A stretch of DNA of 64,000 bases from positions 24,971,001-25,035,000 of the forward strand of contig NC_057916.1 of NCBI RefSeq assembly GCF_018873765.1. Direction: 5' to 3'. Positions 12,443 through 26,767 of this stretch are shown here, piece after piece. How positions within the stretch are numbered: position 1 is the stretch's first letter; each line of letters opens with the position of its first letter. The notes beneath the pieces are model-generated. The model was not told the origin of the DNA, searched no databases, and saw only the letters and a list, made by a program, of their open reading frames with translations. Both the position numbers and the translations under genes were made by a program. Source of the DNA: Telopea speciosissima (lineage: Eukaryota > Streptophyta > Magnoliopsida > Proteales > Proteaceae).

Positions 12443-13245
12443 ATGCACTGGCCACCGTCGGTGCACCACTTTCTTCATGAATGGAAAGATTTCTATACTG
12501 ATGCTAAAGAGCATGGGCGTTATATGTCTTCAATGGCTTCTTTTATTCTTTGGCACATATGCTTGGCACGATGTGATATTGTCTTTGGCCGGCGGGAGAA
12601 GCGTCCAACAGAGGTTATTCGGTCTACGAATATGGCTTTTGAGGAGTACTGGGACTCTATCTCATCAACTTCTTGTTCCGTTGCTACCATCGCCACTAAT
12701 AATAATGTGGTTTAGAGTACGTGATGGTTCATCTGGTCGGATTGTGGTTCACTGTGTTGCTAGTCTACTGGTGGCTGATAACAAAGGGGGTCTTGGTTAT
12801 GTCTTCAGGTCTTCGACTGGTGTCCCTCTCTTAGCTATCTCCATACCTGTTGTTTTTAGTAGTGTTATGGTTGGGGAGGCATTGGCTATTCGATCGGCTA
12901 TGGTGGAGGCAACTAACAGTGATTATGATGATTTGTTGGTTGTCTCTGATAGTAAAGACATTATCATTCATCTTCAATAGGGTAGAGGTACTGTTGCTCG
13001 AGAGGTTAAGCCAATCTTGGATGATATTATTCACTTATCATCCCAGTTTTCTTCTTGTGTTTTTTCTTATGTTTCAAGGGAGGAAAATAGCTTTGCTGAC
13101 TCCCTGACAAGGAGGACTCTGTCGGTTTCGTGTATGAGAGTATGACCTATTTCTGATCTATGGATAATGGAGTTTGGGTCATCTCCAACCATGTGTACTA
13201 CATGATGATTAAATAAAGTTACTTTTACTACTAAAAACCAAAAAA
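12443..13245 (+). mobile_element. LINE 3' end (ORF2 C-terminus with RNase H), decayed
   Basis: The 12443-12715 frame reads like the region after the zinc-binding reverse-transcriptase domain of plant LINEs (FILWHICLARCDIVFG, then AFEEYW). The following RNase H-type domain (RVT_3) is in another frame (about 12716-13140): GGLGYVFR, VGEALAIRSAMVEA, VVSDSKD and ENSFADSLTRR are typical. A stop at 12978-12980 interrupts it. The end has an A-rich tail near 13240. A second copy of its 3' half lies at 14180-14670. Confidence 0.75.
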
Positions 13246-13417
13246 CTAACATGAGAAAATTCTCGAACAACGAAGGTGGATAAGAAAACTAATAATAAAT
13301 CAACAACTTGTATCTGGATACTGGAAAACATGCCAAACGATGGATTAACAACGGATTAACAAAGCTAATGCTGTTGAAAATTAAAATTTAAAAGTAGACC
13401 AAAACAAAGAGGGTTAT
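12715..13417. repeat. Segmental duplication, copy 1 (pairs with 14175-14855)
   Basis: Carries the LINE RNase H piece followed by the SDR 3'-flank motif (CAACTTGTATCTGGATACTGG, then CCAAAACAAAGAGGGTT). The same order occurs at 14175-14855, where SDR1 follows at once. Here no SDR follows: beyond 13417 the sequence becomes unrelated spacer. Confidence 0.85.
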
Positions 13418-13715
13418 GTACCTTATTCTTTTTTATTCATACTTTTCCAATTTTCTCAACCACTTGTTTGACTTTTAGAGGGAAATGCCTCCCAAAGTAT
13501 TCCATGGATCTTTGATTCGGCCCCTTCTTCCATTAATTATCTCAGCCTATTGACGCCATCTCTCTCTCTTTAAAAATAAAATTCATGCGAATTTTCCCAA
13601 CATTTGTCGGGATGGACCAGGTGTGTACGTCAAAAGTTGGCCCGCACCGGTATGTCCGATTTGAATGGACTATAAGGGAGAATCTTATATGGACAATCCG
13701 CAATTTGGATTCTCT

Positions 13716-13809
13716 ACTGCCGAGACACAGTGAGGCGGTGAATGACCGTCTTACCTCTGTTCGGGTAGGGGTATGGCAGTCATTCCCTGCCTTGCTGTGT
13801 CTCGGCAGT
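13716..13809. mobile_element. Fold-back element, 94 bp
   Basis: The arm ACTGCCGAGACACAG (13716 on) pairs with CTGTGTCTCGGCAGT (ending 13809). The loop contains CGGGTAGGGGTATGG. This is probably the core of a slightly larger MITE. The rest of 13420-14175 shows nothing else. Confidence 0.7.
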
Positions 13810-14174
13810 ACTGTTCTGCCAAGCAGCTCGACAGTAAAGGATCTGGATCCTTTGAATGGATCGGTTAAAACCTGAGATAGCCTTATTTGATGATTAAATA
13901 TGTCAAGATCGATCAAGCTTACGTCAATAAATAATCAGATGTCTGAGTGTAAGGTAGTGGCGTGACGATTGCTCGACCGAGATCGATCATTTATAGTCCA
14001 ATTGTGGTCCCGTTTAAGGTTTGTTTGTAGTCCAATTTCTCAATAAAACTGTTTAAATCCCGATTATAGCTTGATTGTCCCAATTACCTTGAACCTGATT
14101 ATGGACCAAAAATCAAACGATCGAATAAAAACAAATCCATAGCCTAGCATATGAGTGGTAAAACGGTGTGTTAA

Positions 14175-14855
14175 TAAAGATGGAGTGATGGTTCATCTGG
14201 CCGGATTGTAGTTCACTGTGATGCTAGTATGCTGGTGGCAGAAAACAAAGGGGGCCTTGGTTATGTCTTCAGGTATTAATCGACGGGTGTCTCTCTCTTA
14301 GCTATCCCCATACCTACTGTTTTCAGTAGTGTTATGGTTGGGGGAGGCATTGGCTATTCGATCGGCTATGGTGGAGGCAACTAACAGTGGTTATGAGGAT
14401 TTGTTGGTTGTCTCTGATGATCATAAAGACGTTATCATTCATCTTCAACATGGTGAAGATACTGTTGCTCGAGAGATTAAGCCAATCTTGGATGATATTA
14501 TTCACTTATCATTCCAGTTTTCTTCTTGTGTTTTTTCTTATGTTTCAAAGGAGGAAAATAGTTTTACTGGCTCCTTGACAAGTTCCGATCCATTCCATGG
14601 ATTATGAAGTTTGTTTCTATCTCCAACCATGTGTACTACACGATGATTAAATAAAACTATTTTTACTATTAAAAAAACAAAAAACCTGAACATGAGAAAA
14701 TTCTCGAACAACGAAGATGGATAAGAAAACTAATAATAAATCAACAACTTGTATCTGGATACTGGAAAACATGCCAAACGATGGATAAACAACGGATTAA
14801 CAAAGCTAACGCTGTTAAAAATTAAAAGTAATAACTAGACCAAAACAAAGAGGGT
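14175..14855. repeat. Segmental duplication, copy 2, ending at SDR1
   Basis: Contains the second LINE RNase H fragment (GEALAIRSAMVEATNSGYED, about 14340-14600, upstream part frameshifted) and then the SDR 3' flank, leading straight into the stop codon of SDR1 at 14867. Confidence 0.85.
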
Positions 14856-14866
14856 TGACTAATGGT

Positions 14867-15803
<937 letters not shown>

Positions 15804-15864
15804 CTTCTCCTAACTAAATTAATTTGCTTTAGTTCTATTGCAGATCATAGTCTCCTAATAGTTA

Positions 15865-15871
15865 TTATATA
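15865..15871 (-). promoter_or_regulatory. TATA box of SDR1
   Basis: TATATAA on the minus strand, about 62 bases upstream of the start codon. The surrounding GAAAATTTCAGTGTATATAA is shared almost exactly with SDR2. Confidence 0.6.
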
Positions 15872-15984
15872 CACTGAAATTTTCTCAAACTTTTGAGTAT
15901 TAAAGAAAATTTTGAAAAAAAAAATGGGAGTGGACTTTTTTGGTAAACAAGTCTTTATTAATTAATAATAGTAGTTTAAGTCGG

Positions 15985-16053
15985 TCGTGGGTAAGGCGGT
16001 CATTATGCCTCTCCTCATTAGTGTTCTGCTATGGTCGCTACGGGCAGGCAGGC
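15985..16053. mobile_element. Half of a fold-back element interrupted by a solo LTR
   Basis: GGTAAGGCGGTCATTATGCC through GCTACGGGCAGG matches one arm of the complete fold-back element at 26768-26907. The solo LTR sits at its end and the host sequence resumes at 18744 (CGTAGACGATCTGG). Confidence 0.65.
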
Positions 16054-18738
16054 TGTTATACCCGCACCCGGGGAGTATAATTAATTATTAATTCTTCCCC
16101 GTGACGTGTAGTTATCACTGCCACATATGCTGGTGAGTTGTTCTCACTGGTGGTCAAACCCAGCTATAAAATTATTGACCATAGTACGAGTTTGCCTGTG
16201 GAAACTAGTCGGGATCACGGAGGTTGCACCTTGACATGTCAGGGGTAAGTAGTTGACCAAATTTGTTGTGTGCTTACTGCCCTCTCAAAGCCCTCGAAGT
16301 GTGGTCCAAAGGCCCTGACCTCTTATGGTGGGAACCACCTTCCTACTCGCATCGGAGGCAAGGTTACTGGCTGCCTCCGACCCTGCATCCAATGCTGCTG
16401 ACAAGGACCCTTGTGGGTGAGACCCTGTGGCTAAGGTACTATTGGTGTCCTGCCATGTTTGACCCTACCCAAATAAACCCTAGGTTACACTTATGAGGCC
16501 TTATCCAAATAGGCCAATAAAGGTGATTTTCTATATGAGAGAGATAGGTAGTACTATTCCTTATTCTCTTTTTCTTTCCTAACCTAATCGTGAAAGGAGA
16601 GGAGAGCTTTGAAGAGAGGAGGCAACAAGGAGGAGAAGAAGGAGAAGGAGGGGAGAAGAAGAAGGAAACGGCTGCTGGGTTTGGAGCTTTAAAGAGGGCA
16701 CATCTTGTGTATCTCAAACCAGGTAAGCCAAGTGCCCCTTTTCCCCCCTTTTTCTCTCTTTCCCCCTTGCTCGTTTGAGCTTGGGTGGTTCTTTGGTTGC
16801 AGCCCCAAGATGGGGATTTCTTTTTGGAAACCCAAAAGATTAGCTCGAGCCATGTGTAGTTTCCCTTGTAGCATGCTGTCTTATTTTCTTTACATCCCTT
16901 GAGATCTCCAACTAGTTCTCTTGACCTAAGGTTCCAACCACCAAAGGAAATCCCAAATCTGGATTTTTGGAGCTTTTGATCCTTTAAACCCCCCTTAAAT
17001 CTTTGGATGTTGGGTGTTTCTAACACCCAAATATACTCCAAGACACCCCCTCCCTAGTCCCTTGAGGCTTAGAGAACCAAATGGGACAACCCTGGGCTTT
17101 TAAAGACCTTGAAATCACACCTGGGTTGCATCGGAGGCAAGACTGCGTGAGTCCGATGTTGCCTCCGATGTGGCCTGAGCCTGCAGGGAAGGTCGGACTC
17201 AAGGTCGGAGGCAAGACTGCGTGAGTCCGATGTTTGCCTCCGATGTGGCCTGAGCCTGCAGGAAGGGCGGACTCAAGGTCGGAGGCAAGCCTGCTGAGTC
17301 CGACGTTGCCTCCGATGTGGCCAGAGCCTGCAGTGAAGGTCGGACTCAAGGTCGGAGGCAGATCTCTGCTGAGTCTGACGTTGCCTCCGATGCAGTTTTT
17401 AAGGCTTATAACTTATGTAAACTGTGGGGTTTCTCTATGAGGTCTCCCCTACACTCTCTCACACTCTTATTCACTTCTATAGGCGCCAACATATGTGCAA
17501 TGGAGTGATTTTGAGCGGGAATCGTTGCGCTTATACAAATTCTATTTGAAGTAATTGGTGAGTGGGTTTGGGTGACTGTTTGAGCTTGTTTACTATTGCT
17601 TATTCATGCATTTATGAATTATATTATGACATTATCATTCAAGCATGATTGTATATTTGCATTTATTCTTATTTGATGATGATGATTGATTAGGATGATA
17701 TGGATTTGTGTTGGGTTACGGTGCCAGGAAGTACTGGCACCGGAACCCCTGAAGTACGTGGAATTGTATATTACATCTCATTCTTGCCTGTATGCGCCAT
17801 GTTGTGCTGGTACCCGGGTGTTAGATGGAATGGGACGTTGACACACCCGGATGTACCTCTCAACATGATAGGATTCATGTAGTATATCTGTGGTTAGGCT
17901 CAGTTCCCTATGCTACGACCCTTACCAACAGGGGTTTAGGTGTTGGGTAGCCAGAGCACCTGCTGCCTATGGAGAGTTAGAGAGGCTAGGCCAGGGGTAG
18001 TAATGGTTATCGGGGTCTGCCTCTGGGTGGTGATGACTACGACCGGCGCGGGCTCCATAGTAATAATTGAGGTTGCATTGTGGTGAGAATGGAAGGATCC
18101 ACAGTTGTCTTCCCGAGTTATTGCGAGCATATACCCATTGACTTAGCATTGTGTGTTAGGTGGTAAATGAATTAATAATGGCATGCACCATGGACTATTT
18201 GTGATTGTGTGATTGTGCATCCCCTTTTCTCTCTCACTAGCTCGGTGGAGCTAACCCCCGTGTACACATTCTTTTTAGATTTTGATGCAGATGATTACTG
18301 TTGAGACTTCAGAGACCGTGACTGAGGATCATGGCGATGGTTGTCCATGATGATTATGCCTACGGGCTGTACTGTTACTTGGGATCGTTCCCGTTTTGTT
18401 ATTTTTGAGAGCCTTGCACTTTGTATAAACTTTTATGTTTTATCTTTTTGGTAGCTACTTGATGGTCATAGGAATTTTATAACTATATTACTTATTATCA
18501 TTAGCCAATGAACATCTTATAATTATTTCATTTACGCTTCCGCAAACTCTGACCTATCTTGGAATGTAATATTCATTTGTCTTTCGCACTCTGATATTAT
18601 TGTATTTTAATAATGCTTTATGCAAAACTGTGAGTTGGCCACTGCATCGAGATCCTGGCGGTGAGGTGGGATGACGCGTGTCATCCCAATCATACCCTGA
18701 TATTGTACTTTATCCCTTGTCGGGATAGGGGTGTGACA
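16054..18738. mobile_element. Solo LTR, about 2.7 kb, Ty3/Gypsy-like
   Basis: Begins TGTTATACCCGCACCC and ends GGGGTGTGACA, with 5-bp target duplications CAGGC at 16049-16053 and 18739-18743. The paralogous site upstream of SDR2 (about 26903) lacks the insert and shows a single CAAGC. There are no internal genes, primer site or second LTR, so this looks like a solo LTR left by recombination. Termini and length resemble Del/Tekay-type Gypsy LTRs; that lineage is inferred. Long open frames inside show no protein motif. Confidence 0.8.
17129..17395. repeat. Four-unit tandem repeat inside the solo LTR
   Basis: About 74-bp units, each with a TCGGAGGCAAG head and GTTTGCCTCCGATGTGGCC-like middle, repeated four times. 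TCGGAGGC and GCCTCCGA make each unit self-complementary. A further related motif lies near 16350. Confidence 0.85.
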
Positions 18739-18935
18739 CAGGCCGTAGACGATCTGGATACTAATGAAATGGGCATCGAATTATCTACCTAAACATATAT
18801 TTCCTGCGAGATTGTTCCAAAGTTTGTATGCGAGCATTAATTAGGTAATAATTTTTAAAATTCCGAAAGGTATCTATTCTAAGACGGTGGGAGGGAAGAT
18901 GAGAAACAAGAGATTTGAACACAAAATCTCTTGGT

Positions 18936-19379
18936 TATGGGTGTCAAAGTTGAGACTGACCGGGTAAACGGGCCCGAATGGAGCCAAAGTCTTATTGAGC
19001 TGGTTTTGGTTTGGGGTATTGCGATCCCAAAACCGAACCGAGCCGAGCCAAGCCAAACCAAAAATCAAAAGAACCTGAAGCCAAATTGAAACTGGCTCAA
19101 AATCCGGAACGAAACTGAAACCAAACTGATCTACCCCGATAATAACCCGAAATCCATTAAAAATCATTTTTTTTTCTATAGTTTAATATAAATGTGTATG
19201 GTAAATCGAATTCAAACCGGGCCAAAAATAAAACCAACCCGATAACTAACTGATACAAGAAATCAAAGTAAACCCAAAACCAAACTTTCCTTATTGGTTT
19301 AGTTTCGATTTTACCATTCTCATACCAAAACCCACCAAATCGAACCGAAACTGACCCGAACCAATCGATTGACACCCCT
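18936..19379. mobile_element. hAT-like non-autonomous element (GGGTGTCAA ends)
   Basis: Starts near ATGGGTGTCAAAG and ends TTGACACCCCT, with interior rich in AACCGAACCGAGCC-type words, as in the verified element at 33378-34307. I cannot see a clean 8-bp target duplication. A partner copy at 27092-27410 has lost its right end. Confidence 0.55.
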
Positions 19380-21107
19380 GCTACTGTTAGGTGGGCTTTT
19401 ATAAGTTATATTTGTGTGGTGTCCTTTTTTTATTTTTTAGTTTTTTGTCTTTGAAAATTTTAAAATTTGATTGACCATCCCATTTAATTTGTAAACCGTG
19501 TTAAATGTATCATTCCGATCTAAGTGTTTTTTTTTTTCGGTCCTCCCCGTTTTAACCAACTAAGGATGGGACAACAACAATGATTAATTGCAATTCCATT
19601 AAAAAATCGATATTCCATCCAAATTATTAAATAGCATTACCATTAAAAAGATATTAGAGGCAATTACAATCACTCCCATGTACTCAAACCTATATTTACT
19701 CAAAATTGCTGACCTTAAATTTCTTGTATGATTTCTCCATTAAATCAAAGTTTTTCTTCCCCTCGACAAAATTTTGGTGCTATACTAGTTGCAGGAACAT
19801 TCTTGCTACTAGCTGGCAGCCAAGGAAATGAAATCTTAGAGGGTAATTAAGAAAATACTAACATCTATGAGGGTATTTATGAACCCAAAGAGGAAATGAA
19901 TTATTCCATTTACTTGGCTGCCAACCTTATAATAGAAACATTCCTACTACAAGTGTAGCAGCACAATGTTTCCCTATCTAATACGATTTGATGGTAATAC
20001 CAAAAGGATAATGACAAGTGACATAAAGTATTAAAAAATAATAAAATATTAGTAAAAATCAATATCAGATTTGTATCGTTGTCGGATTTGCCGATCGATA
20101 CTGATACCTCAAATTATGCCACCCATCCCTTTCACAATCCTCGCCCTTGCCCCACCCCACCCACCCTACCCTACCCTACCCTACTCTACCCTACACTTTC
20201 CTTTCCTTTCCTTTCCTTTACTTTCCAAGTAGTCTTCAATGACCAGGCGTTTAAGCATTGAATTTCTTCTCTGCTGGATTGCGAAAGCCCACATGTAACA
20301 TAGTTATGATTTTTTTTTTCAACTAAACTTAGTTACAACAAGATTTAATAAGATTTATCCTATCAAGTAAGGGAGTCAATTGTGCACTAGAATTGAAAAC
20401 CGGCCCGTAAAAAATTGGAATCGATCCTCCTAATAGTTTATTGGATCGGTTTTGGATCTATCAATAAGTTATTGGTCTCCAACAGTTCCAGAACCAATAC
20501 ACCAACTAGGAACTGGAATAAATCTACATCCTAACCCTACAATAAATATAACTCTAAGGACTTAAGGCTATGAGAGCTATGGTCAAATCCTTTATTTAAT
20601 TTTAACTGGTAGCTCTCATCTTATATACCATTTTACCAAAGATTCAATTGTTAATTTAAAGGTCCATTTGAGAATTGTAACTTAAGAACATGCCTTAAAT
20701 TAATCCTAATATGAAGGTGGTGGTGTTCTTATTTATTAATTGAATATAAAATAAGAGGTACTATGGACTAGTTAAGTGATTTGAAAAAAAATATGATGGT
20801 AGGTTGCATCTCTCATGTGATTGAAATTAATGTCTTATTATTTATAAAAAAAAATAACTAGTGTCTCATAATAATATTATTGAATATATGTAGATGTGGT
20901 CGGTTTATTTTTATTTTTATTTTAGACTGCTTGGAACCGATTAAGAACCGAAACTGGCCCACCCATTAGTTAATGATCCTAGATCTCAGGTCTGGGGACG
21001 TTTAACTTATTGGTATGGTTCTGGTCTTGACCCCTTAGGGTTTGAATGGTTAAGGAACTAGACTAGTAGCCTAGAAGCGGACAAATTGACATACTTAGGG
21101 TCAAACC

Positions 21108-21400
21108 ATAGTTAGCAAAAACACGTTTAAAACGTCGTTTTAAACACGTTCCCATTTTTTACCATTTTAAACGCGATTTGTCTTTTGTTTCTCAAACATA
21201 TAGGAAAAAGGCAAACGGCAAACATTCTTTTTTTAAACGCGTTTAAAATACATTCCTTTTTGTGCTTTTTAAGATCTTAGACTTATTGAACAATGACTTA
21301 CTTAATTGACCATATCTCTCCCTACTGAACTCTAATCGATCTGATTCTTTCGTTGATGTAAAGCTAACTCGAAGTATTATACTGCTCATGCTTTTAACAA
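21108..21400. repeat. Dispersed repeat (TTAGCAAAAACACG family)
   Basis: TTAGCAAAAACACGTTTAAAA followed by a CCATATCTCTC block. It recurs at 29042-29340 and, in reverse orientation, at about 40055-40567 where both ends are visible. Confidence 0.65.
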
Positions 21401-21680
21401 TGTTCAATACACAAACTCTAAAATTAAGCTATAAACTGAATCATCTGTTGAAAAGAGTTTCTAAAGCGATGACTCACATCTCGAATAGAACATGCATCAT
21501 TCTAGAACTACTTAATAACAATGAACAACACCATACCCAAAGCCACATTGTTCAATCTTTCCTTGAAGCATTACAAAAGCTAAGATCAACAATCAATTTG
21601 GATCCTGATACTTAAAAAACATGCTAAACGATGGATGGATTAACAACTAAACTAATTTAAGGTATACTTAATTTAAATCT

Positions 21681-22990
21681 TGGTGACCGCCTTTTTATGA
21701 ATTGTCAGAAAAAGAAGAAACGGAGTGACACACTGACGCCTGAAATAGACAAGAGGGACTCCGGTGACCATAAGCAGGTCAGCAAATTGGTAAGCTAAGG
21801 GATAGCTAGTTGGTATGATCATAATGAGGGGCGCCATCTTGGAAAAAATTTTGCCGCGTTTGCTACAGGTGCTATAGGTGTAGCAGCAAAATTTTGTTCC
21901 GTCATCTTGGAGACAAGATTATCATTCCATCAAGGTTCCCATTTGTTGAGAGAGTTGTGGGATCACTAACAGGTGGGTGTCATGTGTTTGAAAAAATAAA
22001 GAGATGATGATTTACTGTAGCATTCCATGGGAAAGTTATAAAATCCCACATATTTCATGGAACTTTGTAAAGCCAGGGGGTGGGAAATTATGAATTTTTA
22101 TCCGATGTTGTACGCATCGTGTGGTGCAGCAGAGGTCATATGACACAGCGGGCCCCACATGGCACGCATGGCTTCTGTTGCGCCGCATGATGTGTACAGC
22201 AACGTGTGTTGTATAACCGCGGATAATGACTCAAAAAATTATGGGATTTGCAATGCCATGTTAGCGGACAATGCTAATAATTATGTTCCTTCCATTATCT
22301 CAACATTCCCACCCCTTGCAAAGAAAGAACCTGGGTGGGAATATTGCAATGTCATGTCAACATTTTACCACAATTTTCCCATCCCTTGCAAAGTATTTCG
22401 CTAAACAAACGGATCCTAAGTATACCGGACACTTTGTATTATACAGGAGTAATGACTCCAACTATATCTTCTATTGCTTTAAACTACAAATTCGTTTAAC
22501 TAATTGTCGACCAATAACATTAGAAAGGAAAAAAAGATTCCTATGATATCGGAGTAGGGATTCCTTCTCACACTCTCAGACTCTCTTGCATATATAACGA
22601 GTCGTGGAATTCAAACTGGCAATCTCTCTTCTGACAAAACGTGGCTCCCTTGCCGAATCCATCTCTGATCTTTCCTTGTTGCGGTTTTCCACTTTGACAT
22701 CATGAGAATCATTGTCCATTCTACCCAAAAAAAAATAAAAAAAAATCATTGCCCAATAAAAATAAAAAAACAATAGACAGCCAACAAATATGCACATGAA
22801 TGGAAGATATTAAAAAAAAAGTCGTTTATCTGATTATCAACACACATGAATTTCATGATGTTGAATACTTGAATTAAAAAGAGAGAAATTTGCAAAGGCG
22901 GTGCAACTCAAAAGAAAAAAATATATATATAGAATATTTCAATTATCAAGAAGAAAATCAAATACAAGATGATAACGAATTCGGCTCTCC
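21681..22990. other. Spacer; site where an SDR copy is expected but absent
   Basis: By comparison with 29660-30760, an SDR3-like gene should begin at about 21.7 kb. I find no SDR motif in any frame. A fold-back element lies at 22105-22204; the rest is AT-rich and unremarkable. Confidence 0.5.
22105..22204. mobile_element. Fold-back MITE, about 100 bp
   Basis: GTTGTACGCATCGTGTGGTG on the left pairs imperfectly with the right arm CGCCGCATGATGTGTACAGC. The centre GGGCCCCACATGGC is shared in type with the elements at 36935 and 49787. Confidence 0.65.
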
Positions 22991-22991
22991 T

Positions 22992-23133
22992 CCAGCCATG
23001 GCAGGAACTGGAGGATCTAGTGTGCCCAGCTAAAACATGGGTGTTTGAGTTATTTCATGGGCTGGACCCCCACCTATGAAATGGCCCCCCCTCTTTTGGC
23101 TGGGCTGGATCCTCCAGTTACGGCTATGGCTGG
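22992..23133. mobile_element. Fold-back MITE, 142 bp
   Basis: CCAGCCATGGCAGGAACTGG on the left pairs with CCAGTTACGGCTATGGCTGG on the right. The adjoining GGATC/GATCC and inner blocks pair too. Confidence 0.8.
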
Positions 23134-23786
23134 TGAAAGCAACATCCAACTTACAAGCACATTCCAAAGGTAAACACTTAACTCTCTGAAGCTACCCTCT
23201 CTTACTATGGGCTTACTTGTATTTTATAAGAAATTATAAATGAAAACGTTGGAATGGAGGAGAGGACCGTTGGGGCTTGGAGCGGTGGACGGGAGAAATA
23301 AATATTAAAAGGAAACTTAGGTATTATTTTTTTTTTTTTTTGATAAACAAACTTAGGTATCATTACCCTACAAAGATAAGGCAAAAGTTTCCATTAAAAA
23401 GTAGATATTCCAACGAGACTTTTAGCATCGGGCTCATCTACAGGGAGCCCAGCGCCTGGAGAGTGCCTAAGAAGGCATCTAACATCGTTGGCTGTTGGGC
23501 ACATCAGAATGCATGATGGGCACTCATCCTCGTGCACTCAACAGTTCAACACCATTGGATACTTTCCTGAGCACTCCTTTGGGTGTTTGGGGGTAACTGG
23601 AGAGGAGCCGGATCCAGAGTTTTAAGTATCATTACCCTAAAAAGAAATGGCAAAAGTAATATGACAAACATTTTCATTAAAAATTGTATATACCCAACGA
23701 GACTATTAAATTTATTCCAAAATTTCAATTACCTTCATGTTGTTGATATTCATTTCAGTTGAAGTCTATACAATTCATTGCAGCGA

Positions 23787-23918
23787 AACGCAAGTCAAGC
23801 TTTGGAACGTCTGCATGCAGCGGCTTTGGAAGTAGAAGGAATCAGGGACGCCATGCTTCTATCCCTAAGCATTGGGTTCCATCATGTGACCATCTTCTCA
23901 GAGTGTCAAGGCTAATAC
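23787..23918 (+). pseudogene. RNase H-domain fragment (LINE-derived)
   Basis: One frame reads QALERLHAAALEVEGIRDAM, then LLSLSIGFHHVTIFSEC and a stop. This is the helix-strand part of a plant RVT_3-type RNase H domain up to its second acidic residue. It is cut on both sides and non-functional. Confidence 0.6.
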
Positions 23919-24245
23919 CGAACTTGAATGAAACGCCCCCTTTCACCTCTGATCCATAACCAAGATTTTTTTGTCTAGTGACTCACAAATCCTTGTATTA
24001 AATATTTTTTTGGGCTAATTGTCACGTTTATATTAGATTTCATTCTCCACTGTTAAGAAGTGGGAGATGGGGGGATGGTACAGGGGAGTGATGGGAGTGG
24101 GGAAGAAGAATAATTGAGGTGGGGAGGAATCGTTGATGTGAGAGATGGGGGCGGAACAGGGAAGTGATGGTTGAGGGAGTTGCAGAAAGCAAGAGGGAGA
24201 TGAGGAAGATGATCAATGTCGTAGTTCATTGGTTGGATCTTTGAT

Positions 24246-24479
24246 GTGGAAATTGAATCAGACAACAAGGAGCTAGTTAGAATCATATCTGAGGAGAATG
24301 CCCAGGTCCCTATTGAAATTCGTAGTATCATTCAAGACATTAGACACCTCAAGTCCTTTATTTCTCCTTCCTCTTTCCATTTTATTCCCAGGGAGATTAA
24401 CAGCATATCTGACTTCCTGGCTCAGAAAGGCCTGTCCGGGGCAAGGACTGAATGCCCAGATTCCACTCAAACCTTGTAA
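24246..24479 (+). pseudogene. RNase H-domain C-terminal fragment (LINE-derived)
   Basis: The frame contains EIESDNKELV, IRSIIQDIRHL and FIPREINSISDFLAQKG, the C-terminal half of an RVT_3 RNase H domain, ending at a stop. It starts near where the 23787-23918 fragment ends in the domain, so the two may come from one interrupted copy or from two. Confidence 0.6.
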
Positions 24480-24499
24480 TGACACCTTGAGTTTATCTT

Positions 24500-25353
24500 G
24501 TATCAATGAATGAGTTTGTTCCCTACCAAATAAAAAAAAATTCCTAATTTATGTACCTCAAACACAATATATGAAACATGGGGTACCTTTGCTACAAGTT
24601 CAGTAAACCTTAGGTACCTTAGGTGTCATTTAACCAAGAAATAAAGAACCAACAGATATGCAAAGTGAAAGGTACAAAAAAAAAAAATTTGTTTATTTAA
24701 TTATCGATACACATGAATTTCATGAAGTTGAATACTTGACTAAAAGGGAGAAAGAACGTCACCTGGTCGCACAACGAATGCCACCCTAAACCCTGACACA
24801 AGGATATGCGAAATGACCAGCGGTGCGATAGTCATTTTCATTTCATGCACCTCTAAGTCAAGGTGCAAGGTGGCATATTTGGCAGGACGAGGTGGCATTA
24901 TTTCTCCTTTTTTAATGTGGGGGATGTAAATGGACAGATGAAAATCCAAATTCAATTTGCATCAGTATCCGTTTAGAGATATTTATTTCTGATCAGGGAT
25001 CATTTGTATTTAATTTGTTTACATTTCTCTATCAGTGTGAGACTGAGTTGACACCACCAGGAAAAAAGATCAATAGAGAATTAATTCCTCACATAAATTA
25101 GATAGGACCCAATTGGCATCATACAATTCTTCTAAGAGGAAGAGTTGGTCCTGCAAAATACGGACAGACTCTTCATCTGTTGAGTTCATCCAGTTTTCTG
25201 GTTGAACTCAACAGTGTTTTTGACCCATCTGGTGAATACATTTAGATGATAAAAAGTTCATATTTGGAATACTTATCAAGAGTTACATAATATTATTAGA
25301 AACTCTGATCTATTTGAAAATCAAAACTAGACCAAAACAAAGGAGACTAGGGA
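24500..25353. other. Spacer, 3' side of SDR2
   Basis: AT-rich. The last 30-40 bases before SDR2 (AACTAGACCAAAACAAAG) match the SDR1 3' flank. No gene seen. Confidence 0.45.
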
Positions 25354-26266
<913 letters not shown>

Positions 26267-26379
26267 CTTCTTCTAACTAAATGAATTTGCTGTTTCAACT
26301 TTAAACCTGGGTACCTGTTTCGTGAGAGAGAGATGAAGGGTTTGCTTTAGTTCTATATCAGGTCATACTCTTCTTATAC

Positions 26380-26386
26380 TTATATA
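26380..26386 (-). promoter_or_regulatory. TATA box of SDR2
   Basis: TATATAA on the minus strand, about 114 bases upstream of the start. The preceding AAAATCTCAGTG is shared with SDR1. The leader is longer than in SDR1 by a short inserted stretch containing a GA run. Confidence 0.55.
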
Positions 26387-26767
26387 CACTGAGATTTTCT
26401 CAAACTTTGAGTATTAATCACAGAAAAATTTTGTAAATAAAAAAAACAAAAGGTGGGAGTTGACTAATAGTCGAACACTACTGTTAGGTGCACCAGTACT
26501 ACATGTGAGTAGTTTAAGTCGTGGGTTATTGAGTCCTTATCATGGGGTAGTTTAGGAATATTATTTTAATCACATGTTGTGAGTCATCGTTAGTTGTCAC
26601 CTCTTGCTATTAGCATATGTTCATGGCCAGGAGTGTGGTCGTTATTTTATGTACATGGGGTAGTATGGAGAGTGTGGCCGGGAAGTGGGGTGGTGTGGTT
26701 ATCTACCCTATTTATTATTTGGAAGTTAATGAAATGGGCATCGAATTATGGACCCTGATCCACTACG

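Larger units (their letters stand above)
18760..21680. repeat. Segmental duplication, copy 1 (pairs with 26925-29660)
   Basis: Same order of sequence as 26925-29660: ATTATCTACCTAAACAT, a GGGTGTCAA repeat, AT-rich spacer, a repeat with TTAGCAAAAACACGTTTAAA, and finally the SDR 3'-flank motif (21590-21660). In the second copy SDR3 follows directly; here no SDR coding sequence follows. A (CCCTA)n/(CTTTC)n run lies at 20160-20225. Confidence 0.85.

Noticed and set aside
16439-17041. 200-codon minus-strand frame
   Set aside because: Lies inside the solo LTR, with no protein motif and biased composition.
20146-20225. CCCTA repeats suggesting an interstitial telomere
   Set aside because: Plant telomeres are CCCTAAA; this is a CCCTA and CTTTC microsatellite.
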